Notes: a model not told the origin generated them from the letters alone. Positions 50,207 to 58,309 are shown, counted from the first letter of the stretch. The stretch is DNA of 64,000 nt from Candidatus Saccharimonadota bacterium (GCA_013289705.1 JABCZM010000005.1:1-64000); one strand, 5' to 3'. Translations and numbers: made by a program.

Positions 50207-51004
50207 TTAAACCTCTTCCCAGATAATCCCCGTAACACCCTCTGACCTTACGCTTGCGACCGTTGCAAAACGCAGAATAACGTCTTCTGGGATATCATCG
50301 TCCCAGATATCGGCTAGAAGCTTGCGTGTCCGTCGTTTGGCGTAAGCAAGCTCAGCTATTGTTGGACAGGCGATTAGGATAATTGGTGGCTTGTCGTCAC
50401 CGGTTCTATTCTCCCATTCGCCATCTTCTAGGTATGCTATGTAATCATTGAGGCGTTTCTTAACCATGTAACGGGGAGTTGTCGGGTCAAAGACCTCTAA
50501 TAAGTAAGTCTTCTTGTTTCTAGACGTTTTCTTTATAAAACAGAGCTGCGGATGTGGCTCTGTTAGAAATGCATAATCACTGTCAGGGTCGGCATAATCT
50601 GAAGCCGTTACGAATGCGTAGTGTGTACTGCTGGTTGTTTTGGATTTTAGCGTAAGGCAACAATCAGCGATCAGCAGGCAGCGAGCTATAAAGTCTGGTT
50701 TACGTGCTGGTTCTCGGTAGCGTTTGCGCAGCTCTTCTGCTGGATACTCGTCAGTTGTTCGTAGGTATCGTATGCCATTAAGCCCAAGGTAGTAGATAGC
50801 GGGCTTGGTTTTTTCTACAAAGTTATCACCATCGTAGATCCATTCGATGTACTGTTTATCCCTGAGATCTTTAAGCCACTCAGCAATACGCCGGTTATTC
50901 TTGTGTCCCATGAGTGCTTGTATCTGTATGCGATTTAGGAATCGGTATTTGTATAGTAGCTTGAGTATGTCTTGTTGTTTGGTGGTTATCGGGGATAGTT
51001 TCAT
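50207..51004 (-). CDS. replication-relaxation family protein
   Basis: 265 residues. N-terminal winged HTH (TTKQQDILKLLYKYRFLNRIQIQALMGHKNNRRIAEWLKDLRDKQYIEWIY) with the YYLGLNGIRYLR wing, then a nuclease-like alpha/beta domain (HYAFVTASDYADPDSDYAFLTEPHPQLCFI, TYLLEVFDPTTPRYMVKKRLNDYIAYLEDGEW, PIILIACPTIAELAYAKRRT), which fits the Replic_Relax family of plasmids and integrative elements. Probably acts on the element's own DNA at replication or transfer. TTACAT-16-TATAAA ends 5 nt before the ATG; no ribosome-binding site. Confidence 0.75.
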   Translation of the reverse strand: MKLSPITTKQQDILKLLYKYRFLNRIQIQALMGHKNNRRIAEWLKDLRDKQYIEWIYDGDNFVEKTKPAIYYLGLNGIRYLRTTDEYPAEELRKRYREPARKPDFIARCLLIADCCLTLKSKTTSSTHYAFVTASDYADPDSDYAFLTEPHPQLCFIKKTSRNKKTYLLEVFDPTTPRYMVKKRLNDYIAYLEDGEWENRTGDDKPPIILIACPTIAELAYAKRRTRKLLADIWDDDIPEDVILRFATVASVRSEGVTGIIWEEV

Positions 51005-51163
51005 GATGATTTATAGTTTGAGAGAGTAGTGATGTAAGTGAGTGTAGTTGTAAGTAGTAATGAGCGGTAGTTATGAGCGATGAGTATAATTACTGCCTAC
51101 CCCTCCTACTCCTTTTATTTATAGGGTAGATAACACAGATATTTTAACTCAACAGATATGACA

Positions 51164-51219
51164 ACGCAAAATACTGTCATCGCCCATGATGACAGTCTTA
51201 GGTAGAAGATTTTACCTAC
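51164..51219 (-). terminator. two adjacent hairpins in the gap left of the 131-aa gene
   Basis: TACTGTCATC/GATGACAGT-type 9-bp stem with a 6-nt loop, and next to it TAGGTA/TACCTA around GAAGATTT. For the leftward 131-aa gene they would act as a weak terminator. The gap also holds two GTAGT-ATGAGCG-like short direct repeats near 51055-51090. Confidence 0.4.
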
Positions 51220-51232
51220 TTTAACTAGAGAC

Positions 51233-51628
51233 TTAAGCTGCTACGCCGCCAGTTTCCAGTACATCAAGCAACTGCCACAGCCATTTCTCGGTGCCTAGCT
51301 CATCGATGAGCTTTACGTTAGCAGCCACCCAGGTAGTACTATCTACGATTGGTTCATGCTCGCCTTGTAATCTCGTGGATAGAGAGACTGCATTACGTGG
51401 ACATATAACCGTGTAGGTTGGGGTATCTTGCTGTTTTGTAGATAGCGATACCAGTAACTGTTCAACCCAACTAGGGCTACCCATTTCTTTAATGAGCTGG
51501 GAATTCTTTAGAACCCAGTCTTCTTTAGCTGTTTCGATATGCTGATTCTGGAATAGATAGTCAGCAAAGGACACTGCGTAAAAAGGGTTGATGATACTGT
51601 CTCGTACATTGTCCTCGGTAGGTTCCAT
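51233..51628 (-). CDS. hypothetical protein with internal duplication, 131 aa
   Basis: Two 45-residue copies align: AVSFADYLFQN...DWVLKNSQLIKEMGSPSWVEQLL and AVSLSTRLQGE...TWVAANVKLIDELGTEKWLWQLL, sharing AVS, WV..N..LI.E.G...W..QLL. Helical, soluble, no known family. The ATG at 51628 is preferred to 51646 because TATACT ends exactly 6 nt before it. Likely an accessory gene of the integrative element; divergent from the recombinase operon. Confidence 0.6.
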   Translation of the reverse strand: MEPTEDNVRDSIINPFYAVSFADYLFQNQHIETAKEDWVLKNSQLIKEMGSPSWVEQLLVSLSTKQQDTPTYTVICPRNAVSLSTRLQGEHEPIVDSTTWVAANVKLIDELGTEKWLWQLLDVLETGGVAA

Positions 51629-51718
51629 GGAATTAGTATAACCCATACTTGGTTTGGTGGGCCTTCAAAACCCGATATAGCAGATATCCATAGCTCCGAT
51701 AATAACCATAAAAAGTAC

Positions 51719-51766
51719 TTGCAACTATCCTAGCTAGAATAGTATAATTAGTCTAGTAAGGATAGT
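51719..51766 (+). promoter_or_regulatory. promoter and imperfect palindromic operator of the recombinase operon
   Basis: -35 TTGCAA (51719-51724), 18-bp spacer, -10 TATAAT (51743-51748). Arms ACTATCCTAGCTAGA (51724-51738) and TCTAGTAAGGATAGT (51752-51766) pair at 13 of 15 positions and bracket the -10 box. AAGGA gives a ribosome-binding site about 11 nt before ATG 51774. Confidence 0.7.
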
Positions 51767-51773
51767 TATCGCC

Positions 51774-51947
51774 ATGTTGTACGAGGGTAGCAACCAGACT
51801 CAGGAAAAGGACAAAGTAGAAGTTCTACGACTTATTCTGGAACGCGAGCAGGGGCGGCCAGTCGCGTACGATGAGGCGCTGGAAGTAGCCGAGTCACTGA
51901 TCAGTTTCTTTGAGGTATTGATACAGAAAGAGGAGCGAGTGTTGTGA
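51774..51947 (+). CDS. small protein coupled to the serine recombinase, 57 aa
   Basis: KDKVEVLRLILEREQGRPVAYDEALEVAESLISFFEVLIQKEE: two helices with the 'LRxIL..EqGRpv.yeEA.Eva..Li.fyevL' pattern common to tiny ORFs ahead of large serine recombinases in CPR and Firmicutes elements. The stop overlaps the recombinase GTG (GTGA, 4-bp overlap). Possibly a recombination directionality or accessory factor; that is inference. Confidence 0.65.
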   Translation: MLYEGSNQTQEKDKVEVLRLILEREQGRPVAYDEALEVAESLISFFEVLIQKEERVL

Positions 51948-53434
51948 GCCAAGACACGAACGCCGTTATTATCGCCCGCGTCTCAAGCAAGCGACAAGAA
52001 GACGAGGGCTACTCGTTACCGGCTCAGAAAAAACTCCTGAATCGTTACGCCCTCGATAAAGGCTTAAATCCCATAAAGACCTTTGAGATAACCGAGTCAG
52101 CCTCTAAGGCCATCCAACGACGTATCTTCAAAGAGGCCATGAAGTTCATTGAAGACAACAAGGTTAAACACCTCATTGTTGAGAAGGTAGATCGACATGT
52201 CCGAAATCTCCACGATGCTGTCGAGACGAACGACTGGTTAATGGCTGATGAGGCCAAACGAGTCCACTTTGTAAAAGACTCGCTGATCATGCATAAAAAC
52301 TCTCGGTCTCAAGAGTGGCTCAACTGGGGCATACGAGTTGTTATGGCCAAGAACTACATCGACAACTTGCGCGAGGAGGCTATGAAGGGCTGGGCGGAGA
52401 AACTAGCCCAGGGCTGGCTACCAGGTGTCCCGCCTCCAGGTTATATGACGGTTACGCAAAATGGTAAGCGTATCCATGTACCAAACTCTGCGACCATGCC
52501 ATTAATGAAGAAGGTCTTTGAGGCGTACCTAGAACCAAGTCAGTCTATCGCCTCAACTGCCGATACCATGAAGCATATGGGCATAACCACCCGCAAGGGG
52601 CGGCCGTATTATAAGAGTCAGGTACAACGAATCCTAACCAACCCCTTCTATATAGGTATTAACCGTTGGAACGGCAAAGACTACCCTGGTGCTCAGGAAA
52701 CGTTCATTAGTAAGGAGCTGTTCGATAAAGTACAAAATAAGATGCGTCGCAAGTTACCGACGCGCTATCGCCAACATAACCCCGTACTTAAGAACCTCAT
52801 TCACTGCAAGAGTTGTGGCGGTATCGTGACGTGGCAACTTCAAAAAGGGCACTACTATGGAACCTGTCAGCGTGCCAGTGAAGCCTGTAAGGGACGCAAG
52901 TTGTTGCGGGAGGATAAGATTGAAGCTGAGATAATGACCATGCTTAAACAGCTTGTCAGTCCGTCAGAAGAAGTCATCGCCTGGGTGGCGACAGCCATGC
53001 AGGAGCGTCATCAGGACTCAATCGAGACTAACGATCAGCTAACGTCCTCTATCCAGGCTCAGGTTGCTCGTCTTACGCGCATGGATACTAATCTATACGA
53101 CGATAAACTAGCTGGTGAAATACCGGCTGAGCGATATGAGCAAAAACACGCTGAGCTGATGGCTGAGAAAGCCCAACTGGAAGAGCGTCTAAGCAAGATT
53201 GATCAATCACTCGGCATTCTCCTTGAGAAGAAGCTTGTCTTGCTAGAACTATCCCAGAAAGCTTCTGAGCTATACCCCAATAAGACACCGGAACAGAAAC
53301 GCACCATAATAACCAAACTATTCCAGAAACTAACCTATGACAACGGTGTCGTATCTGTTAACTATACGAATTTTACCCGGGCAATCGCCCAGAATGTGTT
53401 CAAAACTAATAATTTGCTAGGAGGCAAGATATGA
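51944..53434 (+). CDS. large serine recombinase (integrase)
   Basis: 496 residues. Resolvase domain with the nucleophile in IIARVSSKRQEDEGYSLPAQ (Ser near residue 14), VEKVDRHVRN (conserved Arg), then the recombinase domain (GYMTVTQNGKRIHV..., TTRKGRPYYKSQVQRILTNPFYIGINRWNG), a zinc ribbon (HCKSCGG... GTCQRASEACKG) and a long coiled coil (about 370-440). Such enzymes integrate and excise mobile DNA at short att sites without host factors. It sits 80 bp from the 3' end of tRNA-Gln, the likely target. GTG start within the previous gene's stop. Confidence 0.92.
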   Translation: MSQDTNAVIIARVSSKRQEDEGYSLPAQKKLLNRYALDKGLNPIKTFEITESASKAIQRRIFKEAMKFIEDNKVKHLIVEKVDRHVRNLHDAVETNDWLMADEAKRVHFVKDSLIMHKNSRSQEWLNWGIRVVMAKNYIDNLREEAMKGWAEKLAQGWLPGVPPPGYMTVTQNGKRIHVPNSATMPLMKKVFEAYLEPSQSIASTADTMKHMGITTRKGRPYYKSQVQRILTNPFYIGINRWNGKDYPGAQETFISKELFDKVQNKMRRKLPTRYRQHNPVLKNLIHCKSCGGIVTWQLQKGHYYGTCQRASEACKGRKLLREDKIEAEIMTMLKQLVSPSEEVIAWVATAMQERHQDSIETNDQLTSSIQAQVARLTRMDTNLYDDKLAGEIPAERYEQKHAELMAEKAQLEERLSKIDQSLGILLEKKLVLLELSQKASELYPNKTPEQKRTIITKLFQKLTYDNGVVSVNYTNFTRAIAQNVFKTNNLLGGKI

Positions 53435-53592
53435 GTAACCAAACTTTACCAAATGACCAGAACGACAGATATAAAAAGGCTATAAAAGCTCACGAGAATG
53501 CTCTACGTACTATTTGGCTGGGGATGAGGGATTCGAACCCCCGATCGTGGAACCAGAATCCACTGCCTTACCACTTGGCCAATCCCCATTAA
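53431..53592 (+). CDS. small ORF coupled to the recombinase and running into the tRNA; att-spanning gene candidate
   Basis: ATG overlaps the recombinase stop (ATGA) behind AGGAGG. The first 28 codons (NQTLPNDQNDRYKKAIKAH...) are element-specific; from the Trp codon at 53515 onward the frame reads through TGG-CTG-GGG, i.e. antisense to tRNA-Gln, and stops past it. The C-terminal half is therefore not a natural protein sequence. In the excised circle the same reading frame would join whatever follows the core at the element's left end; copies A-C supply such a tail (GNQTFEDELDFD) in the right frame. Confidence 0.5.
   Translation: MSNQTLPNDQNDRYKKAIKAHENALRTIWLGMRDSNPRSWNQNPLPYHLANPH
53515..53588 (-). 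tRNA. tRNA-Gln (anticodon CUG), CCA encoded
   Basis: Acceptor stem TGGGGAT/ATCCCCA, D arm GCC/GGC, anticodon stem GTGGA/TCCAC with loop TTCTGGT (CTG at positions 34-36, reading CAG), T arm GGGGG-TTCGAAT-CCCTC, discriminator G and encoded CCA. The 3' end faces the recombinase. Its 3' end (TGGCTGGGGAT on the plus strand) is the sequence repeated across 25-39 kb. Confidence 0.95.
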
Positions 53593-53675
53593 TGATCTGC
53601 TCGTTTTTTACGAGCTACAGTGCACGATTATACAAAAAAATCATGCGTTTGAACAGGGCTGGAAAGAAAATTAGC

Positions 53676-53897
53676 ATGAGCAATTTTTCTCCGCACGTTA
53701 GTTTGCTACTATTGCAGGCAATGAGATTTATATTTCTGTTTATCTTTATCTTTTTCTTCGTCATTATGCCCATGTACTTATTAAATACGTTTGTCATGCC
53801 AGAGATAAACGGCATCGAATCGTCCTATGCGAACGCTGGCAAGATGGCGGATAATATTGCCGCAGGTTCTACCACGACGACCACAATAGCTCGCTAG
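53676..53897 (+). CDS. small membrane protein, 73 aa
   Basis: One strong hydrophobic helix (MRFIFLFIFIFFFVIMPMYLL) after a short N-terminus, then an acidic/Thr-rich tail (GSTTTTTIAR). ATG 53676 follows GGAAAGAAAA. The longer open frame that starts inside the tRNA is artefactual. No family recognised. Confidence 0.55.
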   Translation: MSNFSPHVSLLLLQAMRFIFLFIFIFFFVIMPMYLLNTFVMPEINGIESSYANAGKMADNIAAGSTTTTTIAR

Positions 53898-53938
53898 GCT
53901 GGCGGTTGTTGAGGCTGCTCGTTATACTAATATATGCC

Positions 53939-54586
53939 ATGTTCTACATACGAAAAGTCAAAAAATTTTGGGCTAGCCTGGTGCTGGCGGCATTCGCAGG
54001 TGTTATTTATTGTTCGTGGCCGCTAGGCTATTTGTTGAATCCGGCAGTGAGCAGGCGTGGACTGGCCAGTGAACTGGAAGCGTTGCATCAGCCATACAAC
54101 TGGTTGTTTATTTTGCTTGATGTGCTCAGTGGGTTACTGGTAACGGCGGTGGCTTTGCTGCTGTGGCGCCGCAGTCGCGACAAATTGCATAAAATTGTGC
54201 TGGTGAACTTCGCGCTGTTTGGTATATTAACGCTGATTGATGCGCTATTGCCGATGAGCTGCGACCCGTCGCTTAAGGTCTGTCCGGGCTTGAGCCACCA
54301 GCCGCTCTTGGTGTTGCACGGCATCGCTAGCATTGTTGCATCGGTGTGCTTGTTTGTGAGCGCCGTATTGGTGTGGTGGGCTAAACGTCAGTATGCGGCG
54401 TCGTTGCTGATGAGTACGCTCATGGCTGGCTGGGCGCTGTTTGGTATTTTTTCGGTTTACTTCTTTTTTGAGCCAGGGCCAGGCTATTTGGCGCAACATT
54501 ACTACATTACGCTATGCAGTGTTTGGGTAATGGTGCTGCCGCTCATGTTTGCACCAAAAACGCAGCTGGCGAAGCTTAATGCTTAA
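53939..54586 (+). CDS. DUF998-like integral membrane protein
   Basis: 215 residues with about seven helices. The pattern 'LLDVLSGLLVTAVALLLW', 'LFGILTLIDALLPMSCDPSLKVCPG', 'HGIASIVASVCLFVSAVLVWW' and the conserved Cys/Asp/Pro loop match DUF998. ATG 53939 is chosen; TATACT lies 10 nt upstream. Role unknown. Confidence 0.72.
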   Translation: MFYIRKVKKFWASLVLAAFAGVIYCSWPLGYLLNPAVSRRGLASELEALHQPYNWLFILLDVLSGLLVTAVALLLWRRSRDKLHKIVLVNFALFGILTLIDALLPMSCDPSLKVCPGLSHQPLLVLHGIASIVASVCLFVSAVLVWWAKRQYAASLLMSTLMAGWALFGIFSVYFFFEPGPGYLAQHYYITLCSVWVMVLPLMFAPKTQLAKLNA

Positions 54587-54644
54587 TTGCTTGATTCTAC
54601 TATGATGCTCGTGCTAAGCTAATTGGGCTTAACAATTAAAAATA

Positions 54645-54740
54645 TACGGAGTGCAGCGAGAGATCTAGCTCATCGACCTGCCAGCAACCTGCTATAAGCA
54701 AAGTAAGGTGCTCCATCTAGCCCGCTTGGGTCGTACCGCG
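54645..54740 (+). ncRNA. SAM-clan riboswitch (SAM-I/IV-like) upstream of metK
   Basis: The leader between TATACG (54645) and about 54740 contains the SAM-binding core elements of the SAM-I clan: GAGAGATCTAGCTCATCGACC, CCAGCAACC, AAGGTGCTCCATCTAGCCCG, in order and spacing like GAGAGG...GGCAACC...GGTGCTAATTCC, but the kink-turn TGAAaCC segment is absent, as in the SAM-I/IV variant group. Position directly before metK supports SAM-responsive feedback. Fold not computed. Confidence 0.72.
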
Positions 54741-54822
54741 TGTGGAAAGATATTTTCTCTTTTTCAAGACAGAAGATAGCTTTTCTTGCTACGACGAACC
54801 TACAGCAGAGAGGATATTTTTT

Positions 54823-55944
54823 ATGTCAATCGTAACCTTCTTCACCAGTGAGTCAGTTTGTGCCGGTCACCCAGACAAAATTTGTGATGCCATTAGCGAT
54901 GCGCTGGTTGATGCCGCGCTTGCCCAAGATCCACACTCACGCACCGGCATTGAAACCGTAGCCGGAGCAAATCAGATCTGTTTATTTGGTGAAATTAAAA
55001 CCAATGCCGTGATCGATTTCGAAGAAATTGTTCGTGCTAAAGTCAAACAACTTGGCTATACCAACCCAGCCTGGGGCTTCAGCCAGGAATCCAGTTTTAG
55101 TAACGATGTGCATCAGCAATCACCAGAAATCGCCTTAGGTGTTGATGGCGACGACACCGGTGCCGGTGACCAAGGCATGATGTTTGGCTTTGCCTGTGAC
55201 GAAACACCAGAGCTAATGCCGCTGCCAATTGCCATTGCACACGCCTTAGCCCGACGCATCGACGAAGCCCGCGAAAGTGGTGAATTAACCTGGCTGCGCC
55301 CTGATGGCAAAGCACAGGTAACCGTTCGCTACGAAGACGGCAAGCCAGTTGCAATCGAAAAAATTGTTGCTGCCGTGGCTCACGGCGAAGAAACATCCGC
55401 CGAACAGGTTCGTGCCGACGTCATTGCAAAGATTTTCCAGCCAGTGCTCGATCACTACCAATTGCCATTACCAGCCGACGAAAACATTGTCGTCAACGGC
55501 ACCGGCTTGTGGCACATCCCCGGCCCAGAAAGTGATGCAGGACTCACTGGCCGCAAGATTGTGGTTGATACCTACGGTGGCTACGCGCGCGTTGGCGGTG
55601 GTGCATTCAGCGGTAAAGACCCAAGCAAGGTCGACCGTTCCGGTGCGTATGCCGCACGTTACATTGCCAAAAACATTGTCGCTGCCGGCCTGGCAACCAA
55701 ATGCGAAGTTGGCCTGGCGTACGTCATTGGCCAGCCATTGCCACTCATGCAAACCATCGAAACTTTTGGCACCGAAACCGTCAGCCAGGAAGAACTCCAT
55801 GCCTTCAAAAACAAGCTTATCGACACATCTGTAAAAGGTATTATCGACACGCTTGATCTAGCCCGCCCGATCTATAGCCAAACCAGCGCCTATGGCCACT
55901 TTGGTAAGTCGGATTTGCCTTGGGAACAGATCAAAAAAGTCTAA
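54823..55944 (+). CDS. metK: S-adenosylmethionine synthetase
   Basis: 373 residues. Makes SAM from methionine and ATP. Signatures: FTSESVCAGHPDKICDAISDALVD (ATP/Mg site), GAGDQGMMFGFACDET (the GAGDQG motif), and GGGAFSGKDPSKVDRSGAYAARY (the GGGAFSGKD motif). ATG 54823 follows GAGAGGA. Codon use is richer in GCC/GGC-type codons than the island genes to the left, consistent with a highly expressed core gene. Controlled by the riboswitch upstream. Its 3' end overlaps rarA by 14 bp tail to tail. Confidence 0.97.
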   Translation: MSIVTFFTSESVCAGHPDKICDAISDALVDAALAQDPHSRTGIETVAGANQICLFGEIKTNAVIDFEEIVRAKVKQLGYTNPAWGFSQESSFSNDVHQQSPEIALGVDGDDTGAGDQGMMFGFACDETPELMPLPIAIAHALARRIDEARESGELTWLRPDGKAQVTVRYEDGKPVAIEKIVAAVAHGEETSAEQVRADVIAKIFQPVLDHYQLPLPADENIVVNGTGLWHIPGPESDAGLTGRKIVVDTYGGYARVGGGAFSGKDPSKVDRSGAYAARYIAKNIVAAGLATKCEVGLAYVIGQPLPLMQTIETFGTETVSQEELHAFKNKLIDTSVKGIIDTLDLARPIYSQTSAYGHFGKSDLPWEQIKKV

Positions 55945-57109
55945 GACTCTTTAGCTTTTCGGGCAAAAAACCTTCGGGATGCTCGAAACCAGCCTCCCAT
56001 TTGGTACCCTTGCCGTAGCCCAGATCTTTCATAAGTTTTGTCGGCGCGTTGCGCAGGTGAATGGGTACCGGTAAGTCAGGATTGTCCCGAGCGGCGTTTA
56101 AGGCTCCGTTCATGGCGTCGGCAATGTCGCGCGATTTGTTAGTTTTGGCGAGTACAGTGGCGCAATGAAACAGATTATATTGGCATTCTGGCATACCAAT
56201 GCGCTCTACGGCTTGGAAGGTAGCAACAGCCAAATTTAAGGCTGCCGAAGCAGCCAACCCAACGTCTTCGGATGCAAAAATAACCATTCGGCGGGCAACA
56301 AACTTTGGGTCTTCGCCAGCTTGCAGCATCCGAGCCAAATAATATAGCGTAGCGTTAGCATCACTGCCACGCATTGACTTTATAAAAGCACTGATGATGT
56401 TGTAATGATTTTCGCCGGCTTTGTCATAGCCCGGAACTCGCTTCTGGGCTGCGGTTTTTACAATATCTGGCGTGATCGTCCCCGTTGTTAATTGTGTTGC
56501 TAGTTCCAGATTGCCTAATGCCACACGCGCATCTCCACCCGACAATGCTGCCAATAAATCAATGCTTTTTGCCGGTAACCGTTTGGCCGATAGTTTCTCG
56601 GTTTTTGCTGCTTGTGTGATGATCTGTACCAATTCGTCTTTGCCGAGTGGTTCCAGGACAAGTACGCGCGAACGGCTCAGTAACGGGTTAATAACTTCAA
56701 AACTTGGGTTTTCGGTCGTCGCACCAATCAGAATAATCGTGCCGTCTTCAACATGTGGCAAAAAAGCATCTTGCTGGGCTTTGTTAAAACGGTGGATTTC
56801 GTCCACAAACAGAATAGTCCGCATTGCTAAGCGGCGATTTTGCTGAGCTAGTTCAACGACTTTTACGACGTCAGCCTTTTTTGCAGTGACGGCACTCAGC
56901 TCAACAAACTCCGCTCCTGTTTCGCGGGCAATAATCCGCGCCAGCGTTGTTTTACCAGACCCTGGTGGCCCCCACAAGATCAGCGACGTCGGCTGCTTTT
57001 TATCAATGATCTCATGAATAATCTTGCCTACGCCAACTAAATGCTCTTGCCCAACAACATCGGCCAGTCGTTCGGGTCTCATCTTCTCCGCTAAAGGTCT
57101 TGTATCCAC
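55931..57109 (-). CDS. rarA: replication-associated recombination protein A (MgsA/RarA-type AAA+ ATPase)
   Basis: 392 residues. RPLAEKMRPERLADVVGQEHLVG N-terminus, Walker A ILWGPPGSGKTTLARIIA, Walker B TILFVDEIHRFNKAQQDAFL, sensor 1 IILIGATTENPSFEV, Arg finger SRSRVLVLEPL, then the C-terminal tetramerisation domain (HYNIISAFIKSMRGSDANATLYYLARML... RRMVIFASEDVGLA). Clamp-loader-like protein that acts at stalled forks. Confidence 0.95.
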   Translation of the reverse strand: MDTRPLAEKMRPERLADVVGQEHLVGVGKIIHEIIDKKQPTSLILWGPPGSGKTTLARIIARETGAEFVELSAVTAKKADVVKVVELAQQNRRLAMRTILFVDEIHRFNKAQQDAFLPHVEDGTIILIGATTENPSFEVINPLLSRSRVLVLEPLGKDELVQIITQAAKTEKLSAKRLPAKSIDLLAALSGGDARVALGNLELATQLTTGTITPDIVKTAAQKRVPGYDKAGENHYNIISAFIKSMRGSDANATLYYLARMLQAGEDPKFVARRMVIFASEDVGLAASAALNLAVATFQAVERIGMPECQYNLFHCATVLAKTNKSRDIADAMNGALNAARDNPDLPVPIHLRNAPTKLMKDLGYGKGTKWEAGFEHPEGFLPEKLKSLRLF

Positions 57110-57133
57110 GCTACCAGTGTACTACGAATCGAC

Positions 57134-58123
57134 TTAGCGGTTCTTTTGGCGGTCGGTTTCGTCTTCGATTTCGTGGCCGACGATTTCTTCGAGCAAGTCT
57201 TCGATGGTTACGATGCCAACGATGTGGTCGTCACGTTCCACGGGTAAGAGGTGCGTGCCCGATACAATAAACTTGCGAAACAACGTATCTAGCGCCGTGC
57301 GGCTGCCAACGATTTGTGAAGGATATAGGGGTAAATCTTCAATCTTTTGTGGCTCATCATCAAAGTCAATATCAACTAAATCTTTCATCAGTAGTACCCC
57401 ATATGAGCGGGTTAAGTTCTGATCTAAAATCGGGATACGACTGTAGCCCTTGGCCTTGATTTCATCAATAATGTCGGCGTCGATGATGGTGCCGGGCGTG
57501 AGCCAATACGCATTGCGGATTTTGGTCATGATGTCGCGGACGTGTTTTTCGCTGAGCGTCAGGGCACCTTGCATGATTTCGACTTCATCTTCGTCTAGTT
57601 CACTTTGGTCGTTCTTAAGGTGCTCGCCGATAAGCATGCCCAATTCATGACGACTTTGAATGGGGAGCAGTTCTTTGCCGAGCATTTTATCGAGCAGCAA
57701 CTGCAACGGTTTAGAAATTGGGTAGGTTACGTAAATCATCACCACTAGCATCGGTGCAAAAAAAGCGGTAAATTGTAGTGCCTTTCGACTAAACACAGCC
57801 TGCGGAAAGATCTCGCCAAATAGAACGATTAGCAGCGTGCTTATCAGCCCAGCAATGAGTCCGTGCACGGCACTATTGCCTCCGCCAAGTGCGTGATCGA
57901 GCACCAATGAAGTGGCAGAAATTACCGCCACGTTAGTAAGCAAAATGCTCGATAAGCTCAAGTTGCTATTTTTACGGAGCGGATACACGCGCGCTGCAGC
58001 AACATTGCCAAGCTTACGCTTGCGTCGCAAATCGCTGACACTGAGGCTCATCAGTGCCACGTTGAGCCCAGAACAGATGGCCGAAAGCGCCACCAGTACA
58101 ACTATAGCCAATGCGTTTAGCAA
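57134..58123 (-). CDS. CNNM/HlyC-CorC family protein (DUF21 plus CBS pair)
   Basis: 329 residues. N-terminal DUF21 membrane domain with three helices (LAIVVLVALSAICSGLNVALMSLSVSDLRR..., LIAGLISTLLIVLFGEIFPQAVFSR, FFAPMLVVMIYVTYPIS), then two CBS domains (MTKIRNAYWLTPGTIIDADIIDEIKAKGYSRIPIL; LDTLFRKFIVSGTHLLPVERDDHIVGIVTIEDLLEEIVGHEIEDE). CNNM-type proteins are linked to Mg2+ (or other cation) export, with CBS domains sensing ATP-Mg. Lies 25 bp upstream of rarA on the same strand, so cotranscribed. Confidence 0.9.
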   Translation of the reverse strand: MLNALAIVVLVALSAICSGLNVALMSLSVSDLRRKRKLGNVAAARVYPLRKNSNLSLSSILLTNVAVISATSLVLDHALGGGNSAVHGLIAGLISTLLIVLFGEIFPQAVFSRKALQFTAFFAPMLVVMIYVTYPISKPLQLLLDKMLGKELLPIQSRHELGMLIGEHLKNDQSELDEDEVEIMQGALTLSEKHVRDIMTKIRNAYWLTPGTIIDADIIDEIKAKGYSRIPILDQNLTRSYGVLLMKDLVDIDFDDEPQKIEDLPLYPSQIVGSRTALDTLFRKFIVSGTHLLPVERDDHIVGIVTIEDLLEEIVGHEIEDETDRQKNR

Positions 58124-58309
58124 AATAGTGGTTGCCCCACTAATGGTATTAGAATCGTTGCAGGGAGAGGATCGGTAGTCACCATATATGTCTCTCTATT
58201 CTAACGGTGAACTGGGCGCTTTGCAACAGGGTTCATCCGTGATTTTCCACACTTGCAATCGTGAGCCTGGAAGCATAAGCTATATGTTAGGAAGTGTGAG
58301 GCTTCCTGT

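Noticed and set aside
53514-53675. Open frame beginning with GDEGFEPPIVEPESTALPLGQSP
   Set aside because: It is the reverse strand of tRNA-Gln read as protein, a known artefact; only the part from ATG 53676 is kept as a gene.
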